Shown one piece after another: positions 53,064-62,986 of a stretch of 64,000 nt of DNA; the stretch's first letter is position 1; each line of letters starts with the position of its first letter. Both the position numbers and the translations under genes were made by a program. Source of the stretch: Sediminicola sp963974715 (lineage in GTDB: Bacteria; Bacteroidota; Bacteroidia; Flavobacteriales; Flavobacteriaceae); the NCBI GenBank assembly GCA_963974715.1, contig CAXBDK010000003.1, forward strand, positions 1 to 64,000, in the 5' to 3' direction. Below the pieces are notes generated by a model. It had not been told where the DNA came from. It saw only the letters and a list, made by a program, of their open reading frames with translations, and made no database searches.

Positions 53064-54422
53064 ATGAGTAAGGGAAGAAGAGACTTTATCAAAAAAACGG
53101 CACTGGCTTCCAGTGGTATCGCAATCGGCATGCATTCCATGAGTGCCAAAAGTTATAGTAAGATCATGGGTGCGAACGATCGTGTTCGGATCGGCATCGT
53201 TGGCTTTTCAAATAGGGCCAAGCACACCTTGATACCCGCTTTTTTGGAACATCAGAACACACAGAATTTTGAGATAGTCGGACTCTCCGACATATGGAAC
53301 CGACGGCGGGATGAAGGCGCAGCTTACATAGAAAGTCGCAGTGGCAACAAAATAAAGACCTGGAAAAACAACGAACAGATGTACGATAGGGACAAAATTG
53401 ACGCGGTGATCATCTCCACGGCCGATTTTCAGCACGCCCTTCACACCGTGGAAGCGGCAAAGGCCAAGAAAGATGCCTATGTGGAAAAACCGTTTGCCGA
53501 AACCATGGACGATGCCAGGGTGGGCATGAAGGCCGTGAAGGATTCCGGCATCATCTTCCAGATCGGATCCCAGAGACGCAGTGGCAAAAATTACCATGCG
53601 GCCAATGAGTACATCAAATCGGGCAAATTCGGGGATATCGTAATGGTGGAAATGAACTGGAACGTAAACCAGCCAGATCGATGGAGGCTTCCCAGCCTGG
53701 TAAAGGAAATTAGGGAATCGGATACCGATTGGAAACGCTACCTTATGAACAGGCCCTTTGAAGCCTGGGATCCGCGAAAATATTTAGAATATAGACTGTT
53801 CTGGCCCTATTCCTCCGGTATTCCCGGACAGTGGATGTCGCACCAGATAGACACGGTACATTGGTTTTCCGGCTACGACCATCCCAGGAGCGTTGCCGCA
53901 AATGGCGGTATCTACCTTTGGAAGGACGGGCGTAAAAATTACGATACCATGACGGCAGTTTTCGACTACGGTCCCATGGACGATCTTTCCAAAGGCTTTC
54001 AGGTAGTATACTCTTCGCGCTTTACCAACTCGGCAGGTGGAATCAAGGAAATTTATTATTCCAACGGAGGGGAACTGAATTTGGAAACCAATAAAGTAAC
54101 GCCTAATGGAGGTTTGGATGAACAACATGCAAGTGCAATGGGCATGCAGCCCAACCATTTGCCAGAATTTGATCTGTCCGATACCGTCACAGAAGTAGTG
54201 ACCTCTGCCAATACAGGGGTAGACAGTATGACCTCCCTGCACATGCTGAACTGGATGGAGTGCGTGCGCAGCAGAAAAGAGCCGCATGGCTCCATTGAGG
54301 CCGCCTATAACCATTCCATAGCCAATATTATGACCACCGCAGCACTAAGAACGGGCCTAAAGGCAACCTTCGACGGTAAAAATCAGGATGTCCTGGCAGG
54401 AAACCAAGTATTCAAATACTAA
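53064..54422 (+). CDS. Gfo/Idh/MocA-family oxidoreductase with Tat signal
   Basis: This 452-residue protein begins with a twin-arginine signal (RRDFIKKTALASSGIAIG) and carries an N-terminal Rossmann domain (RVRIGIVGFSNRAKHTL) with the EKPFA motif (about 165) of the family and a C-terminal alpha/beta domain. It would oxidise a sugar, probably to a 3-keto form, in the periplasm using a tightly bound NAD(P). The ATG at 53064 was chosen because it opens into the Tat signal. It is flanked by DUF1080 genes and a PmoA-like gene. Confidence 0.88.
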   Translation: MSKGRRDFIKKTALASSGIAIGMHSMSAKSYSKIMGANDRVRIGIVGFSNRAKHTLIPAFLEHQNTQNFEIVGLSDIWNRRRDEGAAYIESRSGNKIKTWKNNEQMYDRDKIDAVIISTADFQHALHTVEAAKAKKDAYVEKPFAETMDDARVGMKAVKDSGIIFQIGSQRRSGKNYHAANEYIKSGKFGDIVMVEMNWNVNQPDRWRLPSLVKEIRESDTDWKRYLMNRPFEAWDPRKYLEYRLFWPYSSGIPGQWMSHQIDTVHWFSGYDHPRSVAANGGIYLWKDGRKNYDTMTAVFDYGPMDDLSKGFQVVYSSRFTNSAGGIKEIYYSNGGELNLETNKVTPNGGLDEQHASAMGMQPNHLPEFDLSDTVTEVVTSANTGVDSMTSLHMLNWMECVRSRKEPHGSIEAAYNHSIANIMTTAALRTGLKATFDGKNQDVLAGNQVFKY

Positions 54423-54426
54423 AAAC

Positions 54427-55479
54427 ATGTTACGAACAAAACTCCTAATTGCCATAATGGGACTGCTCTTTTCCTGTAAGGAAAAACAAAAGGAAATCCC
54501 CCCCATGGAATCCCCGACCGGGGTCAGTTTTCGCAAAGACGATAACAAAAGGAAAGTGGACGTCCTGATAAACAATGTTCCCTTTACCAGTTATATCTAT
54601 GATGGCAGTACCCCAAAACCCATTCTATATCCCATCCTTACCCAGAGCGGGAAAGCGGTTACCAGGGGGTTTCCTCTGGAGCCGATTCCAGGGGAACGTA
54701 CGGACCATCCCCACCATGTAGGGAGCTGGTTCAATTATGGAGATGTGAACGGCCTTGATTTCTGGAACAATTCCTATGCCATTCCCGAAGCGGAAAAATC
54801 GCGTTATGGAACCATAAATTTTAAGGAAATCGTTGGCATGGATGAGAAAAATGGCACGCTGACCACCAAGGCTTCCTGGGACACCCCAGACAATGTTTCC
54901 CTTTTGGAAGAAAAAACCAAATTTACTTTTCTGGAGGAGGGCACTACCCGTAAGATCATACGGGAAACCACCCTTTATGCCCTGCAAGATGTAAATTTTA
55001 AGGATAATAAGGAAGGTTTGATCGGTATCCGTGTTGCCAGGTCCCTGGAAATGCCCTCCGAAGAACCCGCAGAGTTTATAGATGCGAACGGAGTGGCCAC
55101 CAAAGTTGAGGTACTAAACAATGAAGGGGTTGATGGCAATTACCTTAGCAGTGAAAATATAAAGGGCGATCAGGTATGGGGCACACGTGCCAAATGGACC
55201 ATGTTGTCGGGTAAGGTACAGGGAGAACCGGTTTCGATCACCATTATGGACCATCCCAATAATATTGGATATCCCACGTACTGGCACGCCAGGGGCTATG
55301 GGCTCTTTGCCGCCAATCCCTTGGGACAGGAAGTTTTCTCCGAAGGAAAGGAAACCCTGAACCATCAACTGAAAAAGGGGGAATCGGTTACCTTTAAATA
55401 CGCTATTATGGTCCATAATGGGAAGACATTGTCTCCGGCGGATGTGGAAAAAGAATTCGCAACCTTCACTAAAAAATAA
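54427..55479 (+). CDS. PmoA-family (DUF6807) lipoprotein
   Basis: This 350-residue protein has a lipoprotein signal (LLIAIMGLLFSC, Cys about 17) and the DUF6807 pattern: PILYPILTQSGKAVTRGFPLEPIPGERTDHPHHVGSWFNYGDVNGLDFWNN, then a long beta domain ending YAIMVHNGKTL. Members are named PmoA after methane monooxygenase but are found in polysaccharide and sugar operons; the reaction is not known. The DHPHH pattern may bind a metal. It follows the oxidoreductase gene by 5 bp. Confidence 0.83.
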   Translation: MLRTKLLIAIMGLLFSCKEKQKEIPPMESPTGVSFRKDDNKRKVDVLINNVPFTSYIYDGSTPKPILYPILTQSGKAVTRGFPLEPIPGERTDHPHHVGSWFNYGDVNGLDFWNNSYAIPEAEKSRYGTINFKEIVGMDEKNGTLTTKASWDTPDNVSLLEEKTKFTFLEEGTTRKIIRETTLYALQDVNFKDNKEGLIGIRVARSLEMPSEEPAEFIDANGVATKVEVLNNEGVDGNYLSSENIKGDQVWGTRAKWTMLSGKVQGEPVSITIMDHPNNIGYPTYWHARGYGLFAANPLGQEVFSEGKETLNHQLKKGESVTFKYAIMVHNGKTLSPADVEKEFATFTKK

Positions 55480-55487
55480 TCGTTCCC

Positions 55488-56099
55488 ATGAAAACACAGT
55501 TCGTATTATTTTTCCTTTTGGCAACCCTTCTTCCCGCACATTCCCAAAACGCATCCGTGAACCAGGAACCGGCACCGCTCTTCGATGGTAAGACGTTCAA
55601 TGGTTGGAAGGTACCTGACAATAACCAATGGTGGGAGATTGAAAATGGTATCTTGGTCGCCAAAAATGACCCGGAAAAACAGGGGTCTATCCTTTGGACG
55701 ACTGTTGATTATAACGATTTTACGGTTCAGTTGGATTTTAAATTTGGCGAAGGGGATATTGATTCAGGGATATTTATGCGGGGCGAAAGTCCGACAAACG
55801 CCCAAATCCAGATCGGGGTTTCCGGTTCCCTGAAACGGGATATGACCGGCTCTCCCTACGTACCTGAAAAAGGGTACCCAGTGGAAGCGGAAAACATTGG
55901 AAAGCTTCTCAAACCCACGGAATGGAACACCATGAAAGCCAAGGCCATCGGAAATACCTATACCGTATGGCTCAACGGGGAACAGGTAATGCAGTACACC
56001 TTGGAAAATGCCGATTCCCGAGGGCCTATAGGACTTCAAGTGCACCCTGGAAGGGACATGGAAATTTTTTTCAGGAACATATTCGTACAAACACATTGA
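55488..56099 (+). CDS. DUF1080 (3-keto-disaccharide hydrolase) protein
   Basis: This 203-residue protein has a signal peptide (about 1-20, LLATLLPAHSQ) and one DUF1080 domain: PLFDGKTFNGWKVPDNNQWWEIENGILVAKNDPEKQGSILWT, DSGIFMRGES, WNTMKAKAIGNTYTVWLNGEQVMQYT and GPIGLQVHPGRDMEIFFRNIFV. It is the second, shorter DUF1080 member of the operon and starts 9 bp after the PmoA-like gene. Confidence 0.88.
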   Translation: MKTQFVLFFLLATLLPAHSQNASVNQEPAPLFDGKTFNGWKVPDNNQWWEIENGILVAKNDPEKQGSILWTTVDYNDFTVQLDFKFGEGDIDSGIFMRGESPTNAQIQIGVSGSLKRDMTGSPYVPEKGYPVEAENIGKLLKPTEWNTMKAKAIGNTYTVWLNGEQVMQYTLENADSRGPIGLQVHPGRDMEIFFRNIFVQTH

Positions 56100-56161
56100 T
56101 TTCCAATACCATTGGGAACCAATTTTACTCTAAATCCCAAGCTATACTGTAATACCTGAGC

Positions 56162-57259
56162 ATGAAAGAGCCCATAGGAATAAAACAAATAGCAAAAATG
56201 GCGGATGTATCCATTGGTACCGTAGACCGTGTGTTGCACAACAGGCCAGGGGTTTCCTCCCGCACCCAGGAAAGGGTCCGTTCCATCATCAAAACTACCG
56301 GATATAAGCGAAATGCCATGGCCAGCCGACTGAAACTGGCGGCCAATAAAAAAATAAAACTGGCCGTTTTGATCCCCGAAGTAAGCCATGCCTGGAGCTA
56401 TTGGGAAATCCCGAAAAAGGGTATCGATCGTGCGGTGGGGGAACTCAATGAACTGGGAATAGAAGTCGATTACTATTATTTTTCCGGTCCGCAAGGCTTT
56501 AGGGAGGAAATCCATAAAATCATAGCACTGGATTACAAAGGCCTCGTCACCGTCTCTTTTTTTAAGGACGAAAGCAATCTCCTTCTCGCTTTGGCCAAGG
56601 CAAAAAAAATGTCGGTCGTCTTTTTGGACACTGAAATAGCCTTGGACGGTCCCACGAATTTTATTCGACAAAATGCACATCAGGCCGGGATGGTTGCCGC
56701 AAGACTGTTATTTGGGCTGGTGGGCGAAAAAGGGCTTTATATTGTGATCAACATTGCCCATGCCCATGGTCTGCATGCCAACAACCAACAACGGGAAAAC
56801 GGGTTTCGTGAATTTTTCAATTCCAATTTTTCGGAACGTCCCATTGCGATCAAGACCTTTAACCATCCTCTGGACAATACCTTTGAACTGTCCGAAGCCA
56901 TTGAAACGGCCCTCATGGACAAAAGACCAAAAGGAATATTCGTGACCAATGCCCGATCTTATATGATGCCTCCCGTTTTAAAATCCCTTGGTGTCAAAAA
57001 CGCTTCCCTCCTTGGCTTCGACCTTAATCACATGAACGTGGAGTGCCTGCAAAAAGGGGAACTGAATTTTTTGATTGACCAAAAACCCGAATATCAAGGA
57101 TATAGTGCCATAAAAGGCCTTTTTAACTATCATACACAACAAAGCGATCGTGAACCCAATATCGATATTCCCATTGAAATTATCGTACGTGAAAATTGTC
57201 CGCCCACTGATGATCCAATTGTGGCCCACCCGCACCCAATATCCAATAGGATCAATTAA
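56162..57259 (+). CDS. LacI-family transcriptional regulator
   Basis: This 365-residue regulator has the LacI helix-turn-helix and hinge at residues 1-60 (IGIKQIAKMADVSIGTVDRVLHNRPGVSSRTQERVRSIIKTTGYKRN) followed by a periplasmic-binding-like sugar sensor domain of about 290 residues (KLAVLIPEVSHAWSYWEIPKKGIDRAV...). The operator CGGTAACGTTACCG at the start of the operon is of the type bound by LacI proteins. It would repress the operon until the right sugar derivative is present. It is 62 bp after the DUF1080 gene on the same strand. Confidence 0.9.
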   Translation: MKEPIGIKQIAKMADVSIGTVDRVLHNRPGVSSRTQERVRSIIKTTGYKRNAMASRLKLAANKKIKLAVLIPEVSHAWSYWEIPKKGIDRAVGELNELGIEVDYYYFSGPQGFREEIHKIIALDYKGLVTVSFFKDESNLLLALAKAKKMSVVFLDTEIALDGPTNFIRQNAHQAGMVAARLLFGLVGEKGLYIVINIAHAHGLHANNQQRENGFREFFNSNFSERPIAIKTFNHPLDNTFELSEAIETALMDKRPKGIFVTNARSYMMPPVLKSLGVKNASLLGFDLNHMNVECLQKGELNFLIDQKPEYQGYSAIKGLFNYHTQQSDREPNIDIPIEIIVRENCPPTDDPIVAHPHPISNRIN

Positions 57260-57350
57260 TTACCCAATTCTTACGATCTGAAATTGGAACATTGGATATC
57301 TTGAACCTTTGATCTTTATCTTTATCAGCGGTCCAGAAAAACATCATAAA

Positions 57351-58619
57351 ATGGATTACTTTGTTATTACCACGGTGCTCATTTTTCTTGCGGCAATATT
57401 CGGCTATTTAAATGTTCGCTTTTTAAAATTGCCCAATACCATAGGTCTTATGGTAATTACCATTTTGTTCACGGTAGGGGTCTTTTTTCTTAGCTACATT
57501 GACCCCACCTTACTGAACACCGAGAAATATATAGTTTCACAGATCGATTTTAGGACCATCCTTTTGGATATCATGTTGGGGTTTTTGCTATTTGCCGGAG
57601 CCTTACATACCAATTTTGAACAATTAAAGGTGCAACGCTGGCCCATCTTTGTCTTTTCCACCTTGGGCGTTTTATCCTCTACATTTTTCATAGGAACCTT
57701 TATGTACGGCCTTTTCGATTTAATGGGGCTACAAATTGATTTTTTGTACTGCCTTTTGTTTGGGGCTCTGATTTCTCCAACAGATCCCATTGCCGTTCTG
57801 GGAATACTTAAAAAAGCGGGTGTACCCAAAAAATTGGAAACGAAAATTGTGGGGGAGTCACTTTTTAACGATGGGGTCGGGGTTGTGGTGTTTCTCACGA
57901 TTTTTCAGCTGGCTAAATTCCCCACTGCGGAAATATCCCCTTATGAAATCCTATCCCTTTTTGGACGCGAGGTGGTCGGTGGCATTCTTTTGGGGCTCGT
58001 GTTGGGGTATTTTGCATATAGGATGATGAAATCAATTGACGATTATGACATTGAAGTGATCATCACCTTGGCCTTGGTTATGACAGGTATCGTAGTTGCA
58101 CAAAAATTACATCTTTCCGGTCCCTTGGCAATGGTCACGGCAGGATTAATGGTAGGCAATGACACTGTACGGTTTTCTACCATGTCGAAAATTACGGAAA
58201 GTTATGTAGACAAGTTTTGGGAACTTACGGATATTCTGTTGAACACCTTGCTATTTGTCCTAATAGGCATGGAACTTTTGGTATTGCCATTTAAACTGGA
58301 TTATCTTTTGGCAGGTGTCGTTACCATTCCCATTGTGCTACTTTGCCGTTTTCTATCGCTCTTGTTGCCCATTTCTTTCTTTAAGAAGAAATTGAAATTC
58401 GAGCCCCATACCAATTTGATCATGACATGGGGAGGGCTAAGGGGAGCAATCTCCATTGCCTTGGCCCTAGGCCTTACCGAGATGATGCATAGGGATCTAT
58501 TCCTCTTCATCACCTATGTGGTGGTCGTTTTTTCAATCATTGTACAGGGATTGACCGTAGGGCCACTTGTCCATAAATTAAATCGCCCATCGGAAAATGA
58601 GAATAATGGTGACATATAA
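57351..58619 (+). CDS. Sodium/proton antiporter (CPA1 family)
   Basis: This 422-residue protein has about 12 membrane segments and the CPA1 signature GESLFNDGVGVVVFLTIFQ (about 169-187) whose Asp residues are the ion-binding pair, plus LISPTDPIAVLGILKKAGV. It exchanges sodium for protons across the cytoplasmic membrane, a usual need in marine bacteria. The ATG at 57351 starts the first helix; the longer frame begins with a non-membrane extension. Confidence 0.9.
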   Translation: MDYFVITTVLIFLAAIFGYLNVRFLKLPNTIGLMVITILFTVGVFFLSYIDPTLLNTEKYIVSQIDFRTILLDIMLGFLLFAGALHTNFEQLKVQRWPIFVFSTLGVLSSTFFIGTFMYGLFDLMGLQIDFLYCLLFGALISPTDPIAVLGILKKAGVPKKLETKIVGESLFNDGVGVVVFLTIFQLAKFPTAEISPYEILSLFGREVVGGILLGLVLGYFAYRMMKSIDDYDIEVIITLALVMTGIVVAQKLHLSGPLAMVTAGLMVGNDTVRFSTMSKITESYVDKFWELTDILLNTLLFVLIGMELLVLPFKLDYLLAGVVTIPIVLLCRFLSLLLPISFFKKKLKFEPHTNLIMTWGGLRGAISIALALGLTEMMHRDLFLFITYVVVVFSIIVQGLTVGPLVHKLNRPSENENNGDI

Positions 58620-58741
58620 ATATTCCATCCCCATTAGGCCCAACGGAATCCTATTACAACTATCTTAGAGATATGGTTAGACCTTCACCCTTATCAGTTT
58701 TTTACTGTTCCCTATCAACGAATATCAAAAACAACTTACCC

Positions 58742-59425
58742 ATGAGAAAAAAAAGTATTGTATGGTTTATCGCCTTGGTAGTATTTTCAATGGATGCGGC
58801 GTATGGACAGGATACGATTACCCTTGAAAGATTCTCCGAATTAAAGGTATTTGATGCCATTACCGTAGAATTGGTCAATGGGGATACCGATAAAGTCATT
58901 GTGGAAGGGATACATAAGGATGCCGTCACCATTCAGAACAGTTCGGGCAGGATGAAAATACGGCTTAAACTGGGACAATTTAAGGAAGATCACGGGACAA
59001 AGGTCACCCTTTTTCATAGTAGGCCCTTGGTTCTCCTGGATGCCAACGAAAAAGCAACCATAAGTTCCAAAGGCATATGTAGAGCGGTAAGCTTGGTTAT
59101 CAAATCTCAGGAGGGCAGTAGGATAAACTTACAAATTGAGACCGAAAGGGTGGAAGTAAAAGCCACCACTGCAGGTATCGTTTCACTGACCGGAACCGCA
59201 AAGGTCCAAGACGTACATGTCAATACGGGCGGTATTGTAAACAACGAGGCCCTGATCACGGCACAGACCGACGTTTCGGTAAATGCAGGGGGAAGGGCCG
59301 ACATTAACGCTACCGAAATAGTGGAAGCCATTGTCCGGGCCGGAGGTACCATTACCATCCATGGGAACCCTAAGGAAATTGGCGAGACCAAATTTGTTGG
59401 GGGACAAATAATTACGGTAGAGTAA
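58742..59425 (+). CDS. GIN-domain (DUF2807) exported protein
   Basis: This 227-residue protein has a signal peptide (about 1-23) and a DUF2807 head-GIN domain: FSELKVFDAITVELVNGDTDKVIVEGI near the start and the repeated short beta turns VNTGGIVNNEALITAQTDVSVNAGGRADINATEIVEAIVRAGGTITIHGNPK of the right-handed beta-helix. Such proteins are exported and their function is unknown. It is monocistronic as far as can be seen. Confidence 0.87.
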   Translation: MRKKSIVWFIALVVFSMDAAYGQDTITLERFSELKVFDAITVELVNGDTDKVIVEGIHKDAVTIQNSSGRMKIRLKLGQFKEDHGTKVTLFHSRPLVLLDANEKATISSKGICRAVSLVIKSQEGSRINLQIETERVEVKATTAGIVSLTGTAKVQDVHVNTGGIVNNEALITAQTDVSVNAGGRADINATEIVEAIVRAGGTITIHGNPKEIGETKFVGGQIITVE

Positions 59426-59482
59426 TTTATTCCATTTTCAACACGTGAGGGGCGTGGACAATTTAGGTTAATGTCGTGAATC

Positions 59483-59665
59483 TTACTGTTCCAGATCATT
59501 GGCAGTAAACGCGGTCAGTTCCTCCCCCTCAAAAATTGGGGTAACTTCTATAGGGTTGCAACAAACCTCGCAATCCTCTACATAGGTTTGCCTTTGCACC
59601 GATGTATCCAGCAGCATGGATATTTCTTCCCAACAATACGGGCATTGAAAAAAATGTTCGAACAT
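59483..59665 (-). CDS. CPXCG-motif cysteine-rich protein
   Basis: This 60-residue protein contains two CxxC pairs (CPYCWEE and DCEVCCNPIEV) and matches the CPXCG cysteine-rich family. It probably binds zinc. The start at 59665 gives the usual family length. Its function is unknown. Confidence 0.82.
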   Translation of the reverse strand: MFEHFFQCPYCWEEISMLLDTSVQRQTYVEDCEVCCNPIEVTPIFEGEELTAFTANDLEQ

Positions 59666-59962
59666 TACGCGTCTATTTAAGGCATGGTCCGGATAAAACT
59701 ATAGAACGGCATTATTGCCATGCACTTATGCCGATAAAAGCATTGCGTAAAAGTAGTATAATTTTGAGGAACCCTTTTTATACCGTCTTAGAAAAAGCTT
59801 TTTGGACTAACAACTACCTCGGCAGACGCCCAAAGGAAGACACCCTAACCAGTTGGATATACGGAGCGACATGGCACAATACCAATTTTCGGGATTTAAC
59901 GTGAAAAAGGATGCAACCACGCATCCCTTCCCAACCAAACTAACTAAAATTATAAGTGATTT
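59666..59962. other. Intergenic region with terminator
   Basis: About 300 bp with no supported gene. The terminator of the LRR gene lies at 59904-59926. Confidence 0.4.
59904..59926 (-). terminator. Terminator of the leucine-rich repeat gene
   Basis: On the minus strand GGATGC-GTGGTT-GCATCC is followed by TTTTT. It lies 37 bp after the LRR stop codon. Confidence 0.75.
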
Positions 59963-60838
59963 CTATTGTTCGCCATCCTCAAATTTGGTATCGGCCATCC
60001 TGGTCTTATTTATATCGACTTCCTTGAAGGGTTTGTCCAAAGGTCCCCTATCATAATCGAATACCAAAAACTGCTGGGAGTCCATCATTTCAAGATTCTT
60101 AAATGAATTGAACTTGTTGTTCTGTATCTGCAATACCTGTAAACTGGCCAATTGTGAGAATTCCATAGGGATATCACCTCCCAATTCGTTGTTTGCCAGC
60201 ACAAGTTCCCTTAATCTGCTCAAGCGTCCCAATGCGGAAGGGATAGATCCATCAAGTGAATTTTCAAAAAGTCCCAAACTTTCCAATTTTGAAAGATTCC
60301 CAAGGGAGTTGGGTATTTCCCCTTCCAAATTATTGGATGATATATTTAGAATGCGAAGGTTTTGAAGGTCACCAATGCTGGAAGGAATGGTACCGGAAAG
60401 AAAATTATTGAAGCCGGTAAACTCTTCCAACTGGGCCATTCTACCTATATCCTGGGGCAATTCCCCTTTAAGTCGGTTCATTTCAAGTTTCAGTACTTTC
60501 AGTTGCTCCAGTTTTACCAAAGTTTCGGGGAGGCTACCACTTATATTGTTAAAGGCAAGGTTCAGTTTTGTTAGATGTTCCAGTTTTCCGATCTGTTCGG
60601 GTAAGGTACCTACGAGATTGTTACGGAACAGATTGATTTCGACCACATGTCCATTTTGGACCGTTACCCCGTACCAAGTGGATACAGGTGATTTAAGGTC
60701 CCAAGGTTTTGACCACTGCGCCCCATTCGTATCGTTATAAAGAGCCAAAAGGGCCTTTCTCTCCCTATTGGGCACTTTCGCAAATAGGGACTGACCAACC
60801 ATGAGGGACAGAAGTAACAAAAAACATACTTGTTTCAT
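59963..60838 (-). CDS. Exported leucine-rich repeat protein
   Basis: This 291-residue protein has a signal peptide (about 1-20, LLLSLMVGQSLFA), an N-terminal cap (ERKALLALYNDTNGAQWSKPW) and about seven LRRs of 24 residues in the plant-type pattern (LxxLxxLxLxxNxLxGxIPxxIGxL) at about 65-250. It resembles the LRRNT_2-type proteins common in marine Flavobacteriia and is probably surface exposed. It may bind another protein or glycan. Confidence 0.88.
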   Translation of the reverse strand: MKQVCFLLLLSLMVGQSLFAKVPNRERKALLALYNDTNGAQWSKPWDLKSPVSTWYGVTVQNGHVVEINLFRNNLVGTLPEQIGKLEHLTKLNLAFNNISGSLPETLVKLEQLKVLKLEMNRLKGELPQDIGRMAQLEEFTGFNNFLSGTIPSSIGDLQNLRILNISSNNLEGEIPNSLGNLSKLESLGLFENSLDGSIPSALGRLSRLRELVLANNELGGDIPMEFSQLASLQVLQIQNNKFNSFKNLEMMDSQQFLVFDYDRGPLDKPFKEVDINKTRMADTKFEDGEQ

Positions 60839-60983
60839 ACTCGAAAAATTAGATAGTCCTTTGTTTGGGCATTTACACCTCCACCCATAAGGAATTACCC
60901 TACAAAATAAGGATATTAGGTGACAGTTCCCAAAATTAATCGATGAATCACCTAGTGAAATTAGGCTTTTGTTGTGAAAACAT

Positions 60984-61008
60984 AAAAAAGCGTTGTCTAA
61001 AACAACCG
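60984..61008 (-). terminator. Probable terminator of the ABC-F gene
   Basis: On the minus strand a short GTTGT/ACAAC stem with TTTAG loop is followed by CGCTTTTTTA, 15 bp after the ABC-F stop codon. The stem is only 5 bp, so the call is moderate. Confidence 0.5.
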
Positions 61009-61021
61009 TAAAAAAAATATT

Positions 61022-62944
61022 TTAGGAATTTTCCGTCATTTCCTCCAACTCCATTGTAATCCCTTCCCACACATCCATAAGCTCCTTTAATTCCCGCTTT
61101 TTAGTTTCGTACCGATCAAAGAAATTGGGCTTGGTAACGGCAATTGCATGATCCTCCTGTAACTCAAGGTCCATTTTGGCAATTTCAGACTCCAGGTTAC
61201 CAATGGAGCTTTCGGCTGCGCTCAATTTGTTCCTAAGGGCCTTGATCTTTTTACGCTCCTCATTGGAGAACTCATTGTAGGAATTGTTTTCCTTCACCTT
61301 CGGCTGTTGCTGTTTTTGCTCCAATGCCCTGAAATCTACGATCTTTCGTTGTTCCAGGTAATAGTCTATGTCGCCAAGGTATTCCCTGATGTTCCCATCC
61401 TTAAACTCATATACCTTATTTGTAAGGCCCTGAAGAAAATCCCTGTCGTGTGAAACCAGTATAAGGGTTCCCTCAAATCGCTGAAGGGCCTGCTTCAATA
61501 CGTTTTTGGATTTGATGTCCAAGTGGTTCGTTGGCTCATCCATGACCAGCACGTTAAAAGGCTGCAACAACATTTTGGCCAGCGCCAGTCGATTGCGTTC
61601 CCCTCCCGACAGCACTTTAACATATTTGTCCACCTCGTCGCCCCTAAAGAGGAACGACCCCAAAATATCCCTCACTTTGCTCCTATTGGTTTCATTGGCG
61701 GCATCGATCATGGTATCCAGAATGGTCTTGTTCCCATCTAGGTATTCGGCCTGGTTTTGCGCGAAATACCCGATCTGTACATTATGGCCCAATTTCAAAC
61801 TGCCGGTATGCTCCAGTTCTCCCACCGTGATTTTTGCCAAGGTGGACTTCCCCTGTCCGTTCTGCCCTACAAAAGCGGTTTTGCTTCCCCGTTCCACCAA
61901 AAGATCTATTCCTTTTAATACGTGGTTATCGCCATAGCTCTTGGAGAGGTTCCCAATTTCCACCACCACTTTTCCAGGGGTGACCGAAATCGGAAAGCGG
62001 AGGTTCATGACACTGTTATCGTCCCCATCGACCTCTATCCGCTCAATTTTGTCCAGCTTTTTGATCAGGGACTGTGCCATGGAAGCCTTGGAGGCCTTTG
62101 CCCTGAATTTTTCAATTAATTTTTCGGTCTGCTGTATCTGCTTTTCCTGATTTTTCTGCGCGCTTATCTGCTGATCGCTGATCTCCTTACGGAGCACCAG
62201 GTATTCCGAATAGGGTTTACTATAATCGTAGATCCTTCCCAAGGATATTTCTATGGTCCTATTTGTGACATTATCCAAGAACATCCTGTCATGGGAAACG
62301 ATCACCACCGCACCTGCATAACCCTTTAAAAACTGCTCCAACCAGATAATCGACTCTATGTCCAAGTGGTTGGTGGGCTCATCGAGAAGTAGGACATCGT
62401 TGTCCTGCAGCAATAGTTTGGCAAGTTCTATACGCATACGCCAACCTCCTGAAAAGGTTTCGGTACGTTTGTCAAAATCGGCCCTTTTAAACCCAAGTCC
62501 CTGCAGCACCCTTTCCGTCTGCCCCTGATAATTGTAACCGCCAAGGATTTCGTAATGATGGGTAATATCGTTCAGGTCAATGATGAGCTGGTTATAACTT
62601 TCGCTTTCATAATCGGTTCGCTCCACCAGTTGTTGGTTGATCCTGTCCAATTTTCCCTCGAGCTCCTTGATTTCCACAAATGCCTGATGGGCCTCCTCCA
62701 AAACGGTCCTGCCCAGTTCAAAATCGAGGTCCTGTTTCAAGAACCCCAACCGAATATCCTTATCGGAGGCGATAACGCCGGAATCCGGTACCATTTCGCG
62801 GGACAGTAATTTAAGCAAGGTGGATTTTCCCGCCCCGTTCTTTCCAATAAGTCCTACCCTATCGCCCGCGTTCAGTCTAAAAGCTATTTCTTCAAATAAA
62901 TATTCCCCGGCAAATGATACGGAAAGGTTATGGATATTGAGCAT
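61022..62944 (-). CDS. ABC-F family ATPase
   Basis: This 640-residue protein has two ATP-binding domains without membrane segments. Domain 1: Walker A GLIGKNGAGKSTLLK (about 32), signature TFSGGWRMRIELAK and Walker B LLLDEPTNHLD. Domain 2: GQNGQGKSTLAK, LSGGERNRLALAK and VMDEPTNHLD. The C-terminus is a coiled coil (about 560-635). It belongs to the ABC-F (Uup/EttA) group of ribosome-associated ATPases that help translation or antibiotic protection. It is divergent from the DUF983 gene. Confidence 0.92.
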   Translation of the reverse strand: MLNIHNLSVSFAGEYLFEEIAFRLNAGDRVGLIGKNGAGKSTLLKLLSREMVPDSGVIASDKDIRLGFLKQDLDFELGRTVLEEAHQAFVEIKELEGKLDRINQQLVERTDYESESYNQLIIDLNDITHHYEILGGYNYQGQTERVLQGLGFKRADFDKRTETFSGGWRMRIELAKLLLQDNDVLLLDEPTNHLDIESIIWLEQFLKGYAGAVVIVSHDRMFLDNVTNRTIEISLGRIYDYSKPYSEYLVLRKEISDQQISAQKNQEKQIQQTEKLIEKFRAKASKASMAQSLIKKLDKIERIEVDGDDNSVMNLRFPISVTPGKVVVEIGNLSKSYGDNHVLKGIDLLVERGSKTAFVGQNGQGKSTLAKITVGELEHTGSLKLGHNVQIGYFAQNQAEYLDGNKTILDTMIDAANETNRSKVRDILGSFLFRGDEVDKYVKVLSGGERNRLALAKMLLQPFNVLVMDEPTNHLDIKSKNVLKQALQRFEGTLILVSHDRDFLQGLTNKVYEFKDGNIREYLGDIDYYLEQRKIVDFRALEQKQQQPKVKENNSYNEFSNEERKKIKALRNKLSAAESSIGNLESEIAKMDLELQEDHAIAVTKPNFFDRYETKKRELKELMDVWEGITMELEEMTENS

Positions 62945-62986
62945 GTTATTGTGACCAGTGTTACATTAAGAAAAAATGAGAATTCG

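Noticed and set aside
60108..60740. Plus-strand frames over the LRR gene
   Set aside because: They arise from the repetitive LRR codons on the other strand.
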